Shown: positions 1 to 6,457, numbered from the stretch's first letter. The stretch: 14,682 bases of DNA from an uncultured Eggerthellaceae bacterium (GCA_910577495.1 CAJTML010000049.1:1-14682), one strand, 5' to 3'. Notes: generated by a model from the letters alone, not told the origin. Program-made: numbers and translations.

Positions 1-324
1 GCCAAGCGTGCGCGCGATGACGCGAACACAAACACAAGCACGTCTGAGCCCGCACAGGCCACCTTAGAGGTGCGCGCGTTCGTGAAGGGCGCCTACCTGG
101 TGGTGGAGGTTGAAAACTCCGTTTCGGCTGCTGACCAGCGCACATTGGCGCAAGACGCCCTGCTTGACCCCCAAGGCAAAGAACGCAGCGTAACCTCGCA
201 CGGATGGGGACTGCTGATTGTGTCATCTATTGCGAATCGTTATGGCGGCGAACTCATCACCAACTTAGAGGGGGATCGTTTCCGCACGCGCGCCGTGCTT
301 GGCCTGATGGCGAACGAGGCCTAA
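1..324 (+). CDS. GHKL sensor histidine kinase, C-terminal ATPase part (5' end outside window)
   Basis: The frame is open from the first base to TAA at 322-324, so this is the 3' end of a longer gene; the in-frame GTG at 70 is unlikely to be its start. The fragment matches the end of an ATP-binding domain of GHKL sensor kinases: a V-E-V-E-N-S segment, then the glycine-rich G2-type motif S-H-G-W-G-L-L-I-V followed by an I-A-N-R-Y-G-G strand, which in this family form the lid and floor of the ATP pocket. Such kinases autophosphorylate a His and pass the phosphate to a LytTR response regulator. The next gene starts directly after this stop codon, so the two are probably co-transcribed and translationally coupled. 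This is the only ATPase domain visible in the kinase cluster, which matters because the four following paralogues lack one. The N box and sensor region are outside the window. Confidence 0.85.
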   Translation, partial: AKRARDDANTNTSTSEPAQATLEVRAFVKGAYLVVEVENSVSAADQRTLAQDALLDPQGKERSVTSHGWGLLIVSSIANRYGGELITNLEGDRFRTRAVLGLMANEA

Positions 325-1227
325 ATGCAAGACGTCTTCGCCCAGCTGCTCAGTCCCGGTAACCTGCTCATGAACATGGTCGGTGGGGTAGTGCTCACCG
401 CCTTTTGTTTCTGGCTGATCTCGCGGGTGTTGCCGCCGCGCTCCGTGAAAGCCTATTGGACCATCTCTCTGTCAGTCATTGTCGTCATGATGTTTTTGAA
501 GCCGCTGCGCGACCCCGTTGTCGGGTCGATCATCTACGGCGCGGTCTCCATTTTGCTTCCCATTGTGTTGCTGAAAGGCTCGCTCTTTGCGCGCGTCCTC
601 ACGAGCCTCATGTATATGGTGGCTATGACCATCGGCGAGGTGGCTGGTGTGTCTGCGTGGTATGCAGCAACCGGCCTGGGCGTGGTAGACAACGACATTG
701 TTTTGGCGAATTTTCCCGCGTACATTTTTGGTATGTGGGGCATCAATATGACAGTCACTGGGTTGCTCATGATGGGCGTGCGCTATCTCATACACCGCTT
801 TGTGCCGTGTGGTCTCAGCGAAGACGAAGCGGTCAAGGTGGAAGGTACCTGGTCAACCGCGTATATTATCTTTATCATCATGCAGTTTACGGTTATCTTT
901 GAAGCTGCAACGTATGGCTTTGTCGTACAGGCATGGTCGCCTGAAAGTTTGCTGTTGGTCAGCGTGTTGCTGGTTGTGTTTGCGCTGGTGGACGTGCTGC
1001 TATTTCAGATTATGGGCAGAACCATCACGTGGGCGCGCGAGCAATCTCGTGCCGAAGCACTTGAAGGATCCATCGCGGCATACCTGCGCGAGGCACAAGA
1101 GATGCAGGCGCTACTGGATGGCACGGCGAAACTTCGCCATGATATTCGCAACCATCGTTCGGTGGTGGAAGTGCTGTGCGAACGCGGAGACTTTGAGCAG
1201 GCAAAGACCTATTTGCAGGAACTGTAG
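325..1227 (+). CDS. ATPase-less GHKL-type membrane sensor, copy 1
   Basis: A 300-residue protein whose ATG directly follows the upstream stop, with GAGG five bases before it. Hydrophobic stretches at about 14-36, 44-59, 66-84, 89-115, 131-153, 177-199 and 207-231 suggest seven membrane helices; basic loops (PPRS, KGSLFAR, RYLIHR) suggest the C-terminus is cytosolic. A helix at about 238-300 carries the H box L-R-H-D-I-R-N-H-R, with phospho-acceptor His272. The protein ends about 28 residues after this His, so the ATP-binding domain normal for GHKL kinases is absent and it cannot autophosphorylate alone. It may be phosphorylated in trans by a full-length partner such as the kinase just upstream, act as a decoy, or be a recombination cassette. 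After the TAG, the frame continues for nine codons to a second TAG at 1255, so the gene may once have been slightly longer. Family assignment is firm; function is inferred. Confidence 0.85.
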   Translation: MQDVFAQLLSPGNLLMNMVGGVVLTAFCFWLISRVLPPRSVKAYWTISLSVIVVMMFLKPLRDPVVGSIIYGAVSILLPIVLLKGSLFARVLTSLMYMVAMTIGEVAGVSAWYAATGLGVVDNDIVLANFPAYIFGMWGINMTVTGLLMMGVRYLIHRFVPCGLSEDEAVKVEGTWSTAYIIFIIMQFTVIFEAATYGFVVQAWSPESLLLVSVLLVVFALVDVLLFQIMGRTITWAREQSRAEALEGSIAAYLREAQEMQALLDGTAKLRHDIRNHRSVVEVLCERGDFEQAKTYLQEL

Positions 1228-1277
1228 GAAAGGTTTGACGGCGGGCAGGCCGGATAGACCAAGAGGAGGAATGGACG

Positions 1278-1984
1278 TTGTATCAGGTAACTATTTTGGA
1301 TGACATGCCAGCTTCGACTTAGCGGCACGCGCGGTGGCGGCCAGCCCGTTTGCGCACTGCCTTGAGGTGACAACGGTGACGTCCGCACAGGCGCTTGAGC
1401 ACCGACTTTCTGATGGCGAAGCCTGCGACATCCTCATAGCTGACATTCGCCTGAGTGAAGACGCCAACCCGGATGGCATTCGCGTGGTTGATCAGCTTTT
1501 TGGTGCGCGCACGTCAACGCAGATCATCTATCTGACGGGCTACATTGAGTACTGCACGCAGGTGTATGAGACCGAGCACGTGTACTTTTTGACCAAGCCC
1601 ATCAATCAGGAGGATTTCAACAAAGCGCTGGCCAAGGCAATTGCCAACCTGGAGCAGAATAGCCGTGAGGCCTTCGCCGTTAAAACGGGCAAGAGCGTGA
1701 TTTCGGTTCCGTATCACGACATCATCTACATTGAAAGCAAGCTGCGCAAACTTGATGTGCACACCGCAGACAAGATGTTGACCACCTATGGAACCATGTC
1801 TGACGCGCTGGATCAGCTTCCCAGTTACTTTGCGTGTTGCCACAAGAGCTTCATCGTGAATCTGCGTCAGGTGAGTCGTTTTGAAGGTGGCGAACTGATC
1901 ATGTGTGACGGTGCGCGTATTCCGGTGAGTAAGCGCAGACGCCCTGAAGTACGCACGGCATTTTTTGAGGATTTGGAAAAGTAA
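1278..1984 (+). pseudogene. LytTR response regulator, frameshifted near the 5' end
   Basis: A receiver plus LytTR DNA-binding protein of the AgrA/ComE type, partner of GHKL kinases. From about 1310 one frame encodes the receiver (phospho-acceptor Asp in I-A-D-I-R, Thr in Y-L-T-G, Lys in L-T-K-P) and a LytTR domain with H-K-S-F-I-V-N-L and R-I-P-V-S-K near the end. The expected first strand with the acidic pair, Y-Q-V-T-I-L-D-D-M-P-A-S, lies in another frame from TTG 1278, which has AGGAGG eight bases upstream (1264-1269) and runs into TAG at 1320. Adding one base between about 1308 and 1319 would rejoin the two parts into roughly 236 residues, normal for the family. A start at GTG 1334 would lose the acidic pair that binds magnesium. 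I see no slippery heptamer, so a real mutation or a sequencing error is likelier than programmed frameshifting. Confidence 0.8.
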
Positions 1985-1989
1985 GCACT

Positions 1990-2895
1990 ATGGAAGAGAT
2001 TATTGCGCGACTGTTCAACCCGGGAGATCTCGTTGTTAACCTGGGCTTTGGCATGGTCTTGGAAGTGTTCTACTTCTGGTTGATGTCGCGCATTTTGCCG
2101 CCGCGCTCCACGAAAGTCTATTGGGCGGCAGTGGTGGTTTCAATTGGGCTGCTCATGTTTTTCAAGCCGGTGCGATCTCCCATTTTAGGCCCGCTTGCTG
2201 CAGCGGTTATCCCGTTTATGTTACCCATCATCTTTTTGCAGGGGACACTCTTGGCGCGTGTTGTGGTGAGCGTGTCTTCTACGTTGGCACTCTTTGTGGG
2301 TGAGATTGCTGGCGTATCCGTGTGGTATGCAATCACAGGCTTGGGCATGGTGGATAACAGTGTGGTGCTGAGCCATGTGCCTGAATATATGTTTAGTGTA
2401 GTCTGCGTCTATATGGTGATCCTGGGACTGCTCATGAGCGGGATTCGTTATTTGGTACACCGCTTTGTTCCGTGTGGGTTAGACGATGGCGAAGACGTCA
2501 CGTTGCAAGGGCGATGGCATGCCGCCTATGTACTGTTTGTAATCGTGCAGTTTACGGTCATCGTTGAGGTGTCATGTTTTGCCTTTGTGGAAGAGGCGTG
2601 GTCTCCGACCAGCTTGCTTGTTTCTGGTTGTCTTTTGAGCGCCTTTGTGCTGCTTGATGCGATTTTGTTTCGCCTCATTGGTCAGTCTGTTGCAGGTGTT
2701 CGCGAAGAGGCGCGGGCTGAGGCTTTGGAGGCATCCATTGCGGCATATCTGCACGAAGCTGAAGATATGCAGGGCTTGTTGGATGACACGGCGCGCCTTC
2801 GCCATGATATTCGCAATCATCGTGCGGTGGTGGAGCTCATGTGTGAACGTGGGGAGTATGCGCAAGCCGAGGCGTACTTGAAGGGGCTGGAGTAG
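1990..2895 (+). CDS. ATPase-less GHKL-type membrane sensor, copy 2
   Basis: A 301-residue paralogue of copy 1 with the same layout: short N-terminus, about seven membrane helices to about residue 231, then a cytosolic helix with H box L-R-H-D-I-R-N-H-R (His272) and a stop about 30 residues later. No ATP-binding domain follows; the next gene starts five bases after the stop codon. Residues kept in all copies include PPR(S) after helix 1, G-E-x-A-G in helix 4 and F-V-P-C-G-L in the loop before helix 6. It starts six bases after the response regulator stop; the ribosome binding site is weak, so translation may depend on coupling. Its N-terminus M-E-E-I-I-A-R-L-F is shared with copy 3. The last 130 bases are nearly the same as in copies 3 and 4. 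It could sense a signal and receive phosphate in trans, but that is inference. Confidence 0.83.
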   Translation: MEEIIARLFNPGDLVVNLGFGMVLEVFYFWLMSRILPPRSTKVYWAAVVVSIGLLMFFKPVRSPILGPLAAAVIPFMLPIIFLQGTLLARVVVSVSSTLALFVGEIAGVSVWYAITGLGMVDNSVVLSHVPEYMFSVVCVYMVILGLLMSGIRYLVHRFVPCGLDDGEDVTLQGRWHAAYVLFVIVQFTVIVEVSCFAFVEEAWSPTSLLVSGCLLSAFVLLDAILFRLIGQSVAGVREEARAEALEASIAAYLHEAEDMQGLLDDTARLRHDIRNHRAVVELMCERGEYAQAEAYLKGLE

Positions 2896-4657
2896 CGGCA
2901 TGGAAGAGATCATCGCGCGGTTGTTTGACCCAGCTGCGTTGCTTGTCAATATGGTTTTAGGGATGATTATCAACGTCGTCTACTTCTATCTGTTGCAGCG
3001 CGTGTTACCGCCACGATCAAAAGCACAGTACTGGGTGGTCATGCTGTCGGTGTATGTCGTGCTGGCGTTCATTAAGCCGATTGTACCAACGGACATACGA
3101 ACGCCCGTGTATATCGGCGGAACCTTGCTGCCAGTATTTTTGTTGCAAGGCACCTGGTTGGCGCGCGTTATAACGGTGTCGTTGGGATGGCTGGCGCTTT
3201 CGGTGGGAGAGGTTGCTGGCGTGCTTGTTTGGTCAAGCGTGAGTGGGCTTGGTGTGGTGAACAATGATGTGTTGCTGCAAAACCTCCCAACGTTTGTGCT
3301 GGCGTTTTTTGGGTGTGATCTGGTGGTGCTTTACCTCTTGCTTACGGGGGAGCGCTTTTTTGTTCGCAAGTTTGTACCATGTGGTTTAGGCGAACCTGAA
3401 GCGGATCCCAAGCGAGGTCGCTGGTCGGTGGCATTTGGGGTCTTTGTTGTGCTGCAGGTAATGGTCGTTTTTGAGACGGTGGGGTTTGGCTATCAGTCGC
3501 AAGGGTGGTCGCCGTCCAGCGTGGTGGTTGCTGCTGTGGTGCTTTTTGTGCTGGTGATTGTCGATCTGCTCATTTTGCGGCTACTCAAGCGCACAGTCAT
3601 TTTTGTTCGCGAAGAGGTGCGGGCTGAGGCATTGGAGGCGTCCATTGCGGCATACCTGCGCGAAGCTGAAGACATGCAGGGTTTGTTAGATGACACAGCG
3701 CGCCTTCGCCATGATGTTCGCAATCATCGTGCGGTGGTGGAGCTCATGTGTAAGCGCGGGGAGTATGCGCAAGCCGAGGCATACTTGAAGGCATGGGAGT
3801 AGTAGCATGGATTCGGTGGTGGCACAGCTGCTTGATCCGCGAAGTTTGATTGTAAACATGGGCTTCGGCATGGTGCTGACCGTTTTCTACTTCTGGCTCA
3901 TCGCGCGCATTTTGCCGCCACGATCTCCTAAAAGGTATTGGACCGTCTCTCTTCTCGTGATCGGTGTCATGCTGTTTTTAAAGCCAGTACGCCCACCCGT
4001 TTTTGGTTCTCTGGTATATGCGATAGTAACGCTCGGGTTGCCGATTGTATTGCTAAAAGGTTCGCTCTTTGCCCGTATTCTCACGAGCTTTATGTATATG
4101 ATTGCAATGACTATTGGCGAATTAGCCGGTGCAGCTGCGTGGTATGTTGCAACAGGCCTTGGGACGATTGACAATGACGCTATCTTTGCGCATTTTCCGG
4201 CGTATATCTTTGGGGTTTGGTGCGTCAATATGGTTACGACGGGATTGCTCATGATGGGCGTGCGATATCTCATGCATCGATTTGTCCCGTGTGGCTTGAA
4301 CGCCGATGATGCCGTTGAACTTGATGGCGTGTGGCCAACTGCTTACATCATTTTTGTCATCATGCAATTCACGGTTATCTCGGAGGCAATGACGTTTGGC
4401 CTGATGTCGCAGGCGTGGATGTTTGAAAGCTTGATGATTATCGGTGCATTGCTGGTTTTATTTGCGTTAGGCGATCTCTTACTATTCTGGATGATCAATA
4501 GGTCGGTTGCGTGGACGAAAGAACAAGTGCGAGCTGAAGCGCTTGAGGCGTCAATTGCATCGTACCTGCACGAAGCCGAAGACATGCAGGGCTTGTTAGA
4601 TGACACGGCGCGCCTTCGCCATGATGTTCGCAATCATCGTGCGGTGGTGGAGCTCAT
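2791..4657 (+). repeat. Near-identical 50-base block in three paralogues (2791-2840, 3698-3747, 4608-4657)
   Basis: The 50 bases encoding the H box and the start of the next helix are identical between copies 3 and 4, third codon positions included, and differ at a single base (ATT for GTT) in copy 2. Similarity stays high for about 40 bases on each side and then drops to a normal paralogue level. The matching region of copy 1 differs at many silent sites. The blocks are spaced about 0.9 kb apart in direct orientation, so they are possible substrates for homologous recombination or gene conversion. Confidence 0.8.
2900..3802 (+). CDS. ATPase-less GHKL-type membrane sensor, copy 3
   Basis: A 300-residue paralogue. 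Its membrane part is the most diverged of the four: for example the helix 4 to helix 5 region lacks the N-F-P-A-Y-I-F-type stretch of copies 1 and 4, and a run P-K-R-G-R-W replaces the acidic linker after the P-C-G-L loop. The C-terminal helix is conserved, with H box L-R-H-D-V-R-N-H-R (His271), and the protein ends 29 residues after the His without an ATPase domain. The start ATG has GGAG about seven bases upstream, inside the end of copy 2, so the two genes are probably translationally coupled. A different sensor region on a constant tail suggests that this copy detects a different signal or works with a different partner; I cannot name the ligand. Confidence 0.83.
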   Translation: MEEIIARLFDPAALLVNMVLGMIINVVYFYLLQRVLPPRSKAQYWVVMLSVYVVLAFIKPIVPTDIRTPVYIGGTLLPVFLLQGTWLARVITVSLGWLALSVGEVAGVLVWSSVSGLGVVNNDVLLQNLPTFVLAFFGCDLVVLYLLLTGERFFVRKFVPCGLGEPEADPKRGRWSVAFGVFVVLQVMVVFETVGFGYQSQGWSPSSVVVAAVVLFVLVIVDLLILRLLKRTVIFVREEVRAEALEASIAAYLREAEDMQGLLDDTARLRHDVRNHRAVVELMCKRGEYAQAEAYLKAWE

Positions 4658-4715
4658 ATGCGAGCGCGGGGAGTATGCGCAAGCCGAAGCATATCTCACA
4701 GATCTTAAGATTTGA
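3807..4715 (+). CDS. ATPase-less GHKL-type membrane sensor, copy 4
   Basis: A 302-residue paralogue and the last of the array. By eye its membrane region resembles copy 1 most (about three quarters of residues identical from helix 4 through the P-C-G-L loop), but its last 60 residues match copies 2 and 3, with L-R-H-D-V-R-N-H-R (His272) and the following R-A-V-V-E-L. It therefore looks like a mosaic of two lineages. As in the other copies the protein stops shortly after the H box and has no ATP-binding domain. GGGAG at the end of copy 3 lies about six bases before the ATG, consistent with coupling. The tail T-D-L-K-I differs from the other copies. No terminator is visible between this stop and the toxin-antitoxin promoter. 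Confidence 0.83.
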   Translation: MDSVVAQLLDPRSLIVNMGFGMVLTVFYFWLIARILPPRSPKRYWTVSLLVIGVMLFLKPVRPPVFGSLVYAIVTLGLPIVLLKGSLFARILTSFMYMIAMTIGELAGAAAWYVATGLGTIDNDAIFAHFPAYIFGVWCVNMVTTGLLMMGVRYLMHRFVPCGLNADDAVELDGVWPTAYIIFVIMQFTVISEAMTFGLMSQAWMFESLMIIGALLVLFALGDLLLFWMINRSVAWTKEQVRAEALEASIASYLHEAEDMQGLLDDTARLRHDVRNHRAVVELICERGEYAQAEAYLTDLKI

Positions 4716-4724
4716 AATATCCTG

Positions 4725-4753
4725 TTGCTCCTTCTTGAATCATATGTTATACG
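4725..4753 (+). promoter_or_regulatory. Putative promoter of the toxin-antitoxin operon
   Basis: TTGCTC (4725-4730) and TATACG (4748-4753) are separated by 17 bases, giving a fair match to a housekeeping sigma-factor promoter. The -10 element sits at the centre of a perfect palindrome, which fits autorepression by the antitoxin. An in-frame TTG at 4725 is therefore promoter sequence and not a start codon. Confidence 0.55.
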
Positions 4754-4766
4754 TATAACATATGAT
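4739..4766. promoter_or_regulatory. 28-bp perfect palindrome, probable antitoxin operator
   Basis: The two 14-base halves are exact reverse complements, with no spacer; each outer half contains ATCATATG and the centre is TACGTA. The site covers the predicted -10 element and ends directly before the AGGAGG ribosome binding site of the antitoxin gene. Ribbon-helix-helix antitoxins commonly bind such palindromes, alone or with their toxin, to repress their own operon. If it stays upstream of the transcript start it acts as DNA; the 3' half may also be present in the mRNA. Confidence 0.7.
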
Positions 4767-4778
4767 AGGAGGTGCCAT

Positions 4779-5078
4779 ATGGCTACAGATGTATTAGTCA
4801 GCGCTCGTATACCTCAGGTAAAGAAAGACGCTGCAAAAACAGTACTCGCGTCTATTGATGCCACAACGTCGGATCTTATTAATAGTGCATTTGATTACTT
4901 GCTCGATAAAGGTTCGCTTCCGAAAACAGTACGATCCGCGCAGCCTACGATGGAGGATTTCGATCGGTATGTTGAGCGATCTAGCATAGCGGTAAATTGG
5001 AATGATGAATTAGTTGACGGAAACTATCGTGATTTCATGAGGGAAAGCAAGAGGGCTGACTATGAATCTCTTGCTTGA
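4779..5078 (+). CDS. RelB/DinJ-like ribbon-helix-helix antitoxin
   Basis: A 99-residue protein starting at ATG 4779, six bases after AGGAGG (4767-4772). The N-terminal strand and helices (about residues 4-45: V-L-V-S-A-R-I-P, then K-K-D-A-A-K, then T-T-S-D-L-I-N-S-A-F) match the ribbon-helix-helix DNA-binding fold of RelB/DinJ antitoxins, which bind as dimers to palindromic operators. The acidic C-terminal part (about 57-99) is likely the disordered segment that wraps and inhibits the toxin. The 3' end overlaps the toxin gene by 17 bases, the usual coupling that keeps antitoxin in excess. It probably represses its own promoter through the palindrome immediately upstream. Family assignment rests on the N-terminal pattern and the operon layout. 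Confidence 0.8.
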   Translation: MATDVLVSARIPQVKKDAAKTVLASIDATTSDLINSAFDYLLDKGSLPKTVRSAQPTMEDFDRYVERSSIAVNWNDELVDGNYRDFMRESKRADYESLA

Positions 5079-5514
5079 TACAAATGTGTTTATTGATTAC
5101 CTAGGCCGCAAAGAGCCCTATTATTCCGATGCTCGTCAAATCGTGATGGCTGCGTTTTTTGGCGATGTAAAGCTATGGGTTCCCGCTCAATCGGTGACGG
5201 ATGCGTTTTATGTGCTTAGCAAATATGTCGATTCGCAGGCATTACAAAGCGTGATTTCAGCAGCATTTGAGTTTATTTCACCGGTTGATTTAGCAAGTGC
5301 TGATCTTTATCGAGCAACGCAGTTGAACTGGAAAGACATGGAGGACTGTCTTGTATCGCTTGCAGCAGAAAAAGCTCGTGCAAACTATCTTATAACTCGA
5401 GATACAAAAGGATTTGCTCGCTCGAGTGTTCCAGTTATGACGCCCTCGCAATGGATAACCTTTATGGAAAAAGAAAAAGGTCTTGTGTACGGTGAAGTTG
5501 CCTTAACAGAATAA
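5062..5514 (+). CDS. PIN-domain ribonuclease toxin (VapC-like)
   Basis: A 150-residue PIN-domain protein. PIN toxins are magnesium-dependent ribonucleases that cut tRNA or rRNA and arrest growth. The acidic active-site residues can be placed at Asp6 (L-L-L-D-T-N-V), Asp47 (S-V-T-D-A-F), Asp92 or Asp95 (W-K-D-M-E-D-C-L) and Asp114 (I-T-R-D-T-K-G-F). The start overlaps the end of the antitoxin gene, and ATG lies about 11 bases after an A/G-rich stretch inside it. After the usual end of the fold there is a tail of about 17 residues rich in Lys and Glu. The partner is of RelB/DinJ type and not a classical VapB. Catalytic residues are intact, so it is probably active; the RNA target cannot be read from the sequence. 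Confidence 0.85.
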   Translation: MNLLLDTNVFIDYLGRKEPYYSDARQIVMAAFFGDVKLWVPAQSVTDAFYVLSKYVDSQALQSVISAAFEFISPVDLASADLYRATQLNWKDMEDCLVSLAAEKARANYLITRDTKGFARSSVPVMTPSQWITFMEKEKGLVYGEVALTE

Positions 5515-5542
5515 GGGAAACCCAGTTTTGTTTTCTGGCTAT

Positions 5543-5571
5543 TTGGCCGCATAAGCACTTTTTGATACACT
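5543..5571 (+). promoter_or_regulatory. Putative promoter upstream of the B3/B4 gene leader
   Basis: TTGGCC (5543-5548) and TACACT (5566-5571) are spaced by 17 bases. A GCACTT/AAGTGC inverted repeat (5555-5560 and 5574-5579) flanks the -10 element and could be a small operator. Transcription would start near 5578 and run into the terminator hairpin ending at 5676. Confidence 0.45.
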
Positions 5572-5577
5572 GCAAGT

Positions 5578-5676
5578 GCGCAATCCATAAAACATAACCT
5601 GCCGCCGGGTAGGAAAAAGCACTCAGGCGTGAATGTCGTTAGGCCTTAGAAGACGTTCACTCAGGGGTGCTTTTTT
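5578..5676 (+). ncRNA. Candidate small RNA or attenuator leader of about 100 nt
   Basis: Between a plausible promoter and a strong terminator lies a short untranslated stretch with two stem-loops: a G/C-rich hairpin at 5598-5613 (CCTGCC pairing with GGTAGG, one G-U, loop GCCG) and the terminator at 5614-5676. The transcript would end 55 bases before the B3/B4 start codon. It could be an independent small RNA or a leader that attenuates the downstream gene. I did not recognise a known riboswitch or a T-box consensus in it. Confidence 0.35.
5614..5676 (+). terminator. Intrinsic terminator with two-part stem
   Basis: The outer stem pairs AAAAAGCAC (5614-5622) with GTGCTTTTT (5667-5675); the inner stem pairs GTGAATGTC (5629-5637) with GACGTTCAC (5652-5660, one G-T). 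A symmetric internal loop of six bases per side separates them; CTCAGG occurs on both strands as a direct repeat. A run of six T follows, with A on the other arm, so it may work in both directions. It would end transcripts from the toxin-antitoxin operon and from the promoter at 5543. Confidence 0.75.
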
Positions 5677-5731
5677 AATAGAGGATGCGCACTTTGGTAG
5701 CACCTGGATTTCGCGATGAAAGAGAGGACGT

Positions 5732-6457
5732 ATGAAGCAATTCGTTTGTGAAGACTCATTTTGGGAACTCTTTCCGGATGCGCAAATTGGTGTTGTGGTT
5801 GTTCACAACATGAAGCCGGAAGACGAAGTGAGCGAGGCCGACAAAGCCGAGCTTGCCAAGATGCTTCGCCAAGCAAATGAGACTGCCGATAAGCATTTGA
5901 ACTCAAACACCATCTCTGAAAACAAGGTGGTTGCCGTATGGCGAAATGCTTATCAGCAGTTTAAGACCAAGAAGGGCGCACGATGCTCTATTGAAAATTT
6001 GCTGAAGCGCGTTTTGAAGGGCAATCCCGTCGGCTCCATTACGCCGTCAGTTGATGCGTACAACATTGTTTCACTGACGCATGCACTTCCGGTGGGTGGC
6101 GAAGATATTGATGCTATGGATGGCGACATTCGCCTGCGTATTACCCAAGGTGGAGACGCCTTTTTGCCGCTCGGCGAAGAAGAAGAGGCACCCACGCTGG
6201 AAGGCGAGCTGTGCTACATGGACAATGCGGGCGCCATTTGTCGCTGCTGGAATTGGCGCGATGGCCAGCGCACGGCGCTCACCGATGATTCGCAAAAGGC
6301 ATTTTTGATTATTGAGTCGGTTGACCCTGAGCGGGCCGAGGATTTGGCGGCGGCAACCGATCAGTTGGCTGAACTGGCACAACGCTATTTGGGCGCGACC
6401 GTTTTCGCCAAAGAAATCTTGACGAAGGACAACCCGTCTATGGTGATTGACGAATAA
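5732..6457 (+). CDS. B3/B4 tRNA-binding/editing-domain protein
   Basis: A 241-residue soluble protein resembling stand-alone B3/B4-domain proteins, which are related to the editing module of the phenylalanyl-tRNA synthetase beta chain. Supporting segments are W-R-N-A-Y near residue 70, the R-C-S-I-E-N-L-L-K-R run near 94-103, N-P-V-G-S-I-T-P-S-V-D-A-Y-N near 107-120 and L-P-V-G-G-E-D near 129-135, which follow the order seen in this family. Known or suspected roles are removal of mischarged amino acids from tRNA, but most stand-alone members are uncharacterised. GAGAGG lies five bases before ATG. The gene has its own promoter-like site, leader and terminator upstream and a terminator-like hairpin downstream, so it is probably a single-gene unit. 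Assignment is by pattern recognition only. Confidence 0.7.
   Translation: MKQFVCEDSFWELFPDAQIGVVVVHNMKPEDEVSEADKAELAKMLRQANETADKHLNSNTISENKVVAVWRNAYQQFKTKKGARCSIENLLKRVLKGNPVGSITPSVDAYNIVSLTHALPVGGEDIDAMDGDIRLRITQGGDAFLPLGEEEEAPTLEGELCYMDNAGAICRCWNWRDGQRTALTDDSQKAFLIIESVDPERAEDLAAATDQLAELAQRYLGATVFAKEILTKDNPSMVIDE

Noticed and set aside
472..795. Antisense open frames opposite the sensor copies, recurring at similar positions
   Set aside because: They recur because the sense genes are paralogues with the same codon bias; no ribosome binding site or domain supports them.
405..902. A 165-codon frame overlapping sensor copy 1 on the same strand
   Set aside because: Composition is rich in Arg, His and Cys with no domain, while the other frame encodes a coherent membrane protein with an H box.
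1278..1322. Programmed ribosomal frameshifting in the response regulator
   Set aside because: No slippery heptamer, shift-prone stop context or stimulatory structure is visible at the junction, and LytTR regulators are not known to need it.
4725..4778. An N-terminal extension of the antitoxin from TTG 4725
   Set aside because: The stretch holds the -35, -10 and palindrome; AGGAGG is correctly placed for ATG 4779.
5578..5676. A T-box or known riboswitch upstream of the B3/B4 gene
   Set aside because: I found no T-box bulge consensus and no conserved core of a riboswitch that I know; only generic hairpins and a terminator are supported.
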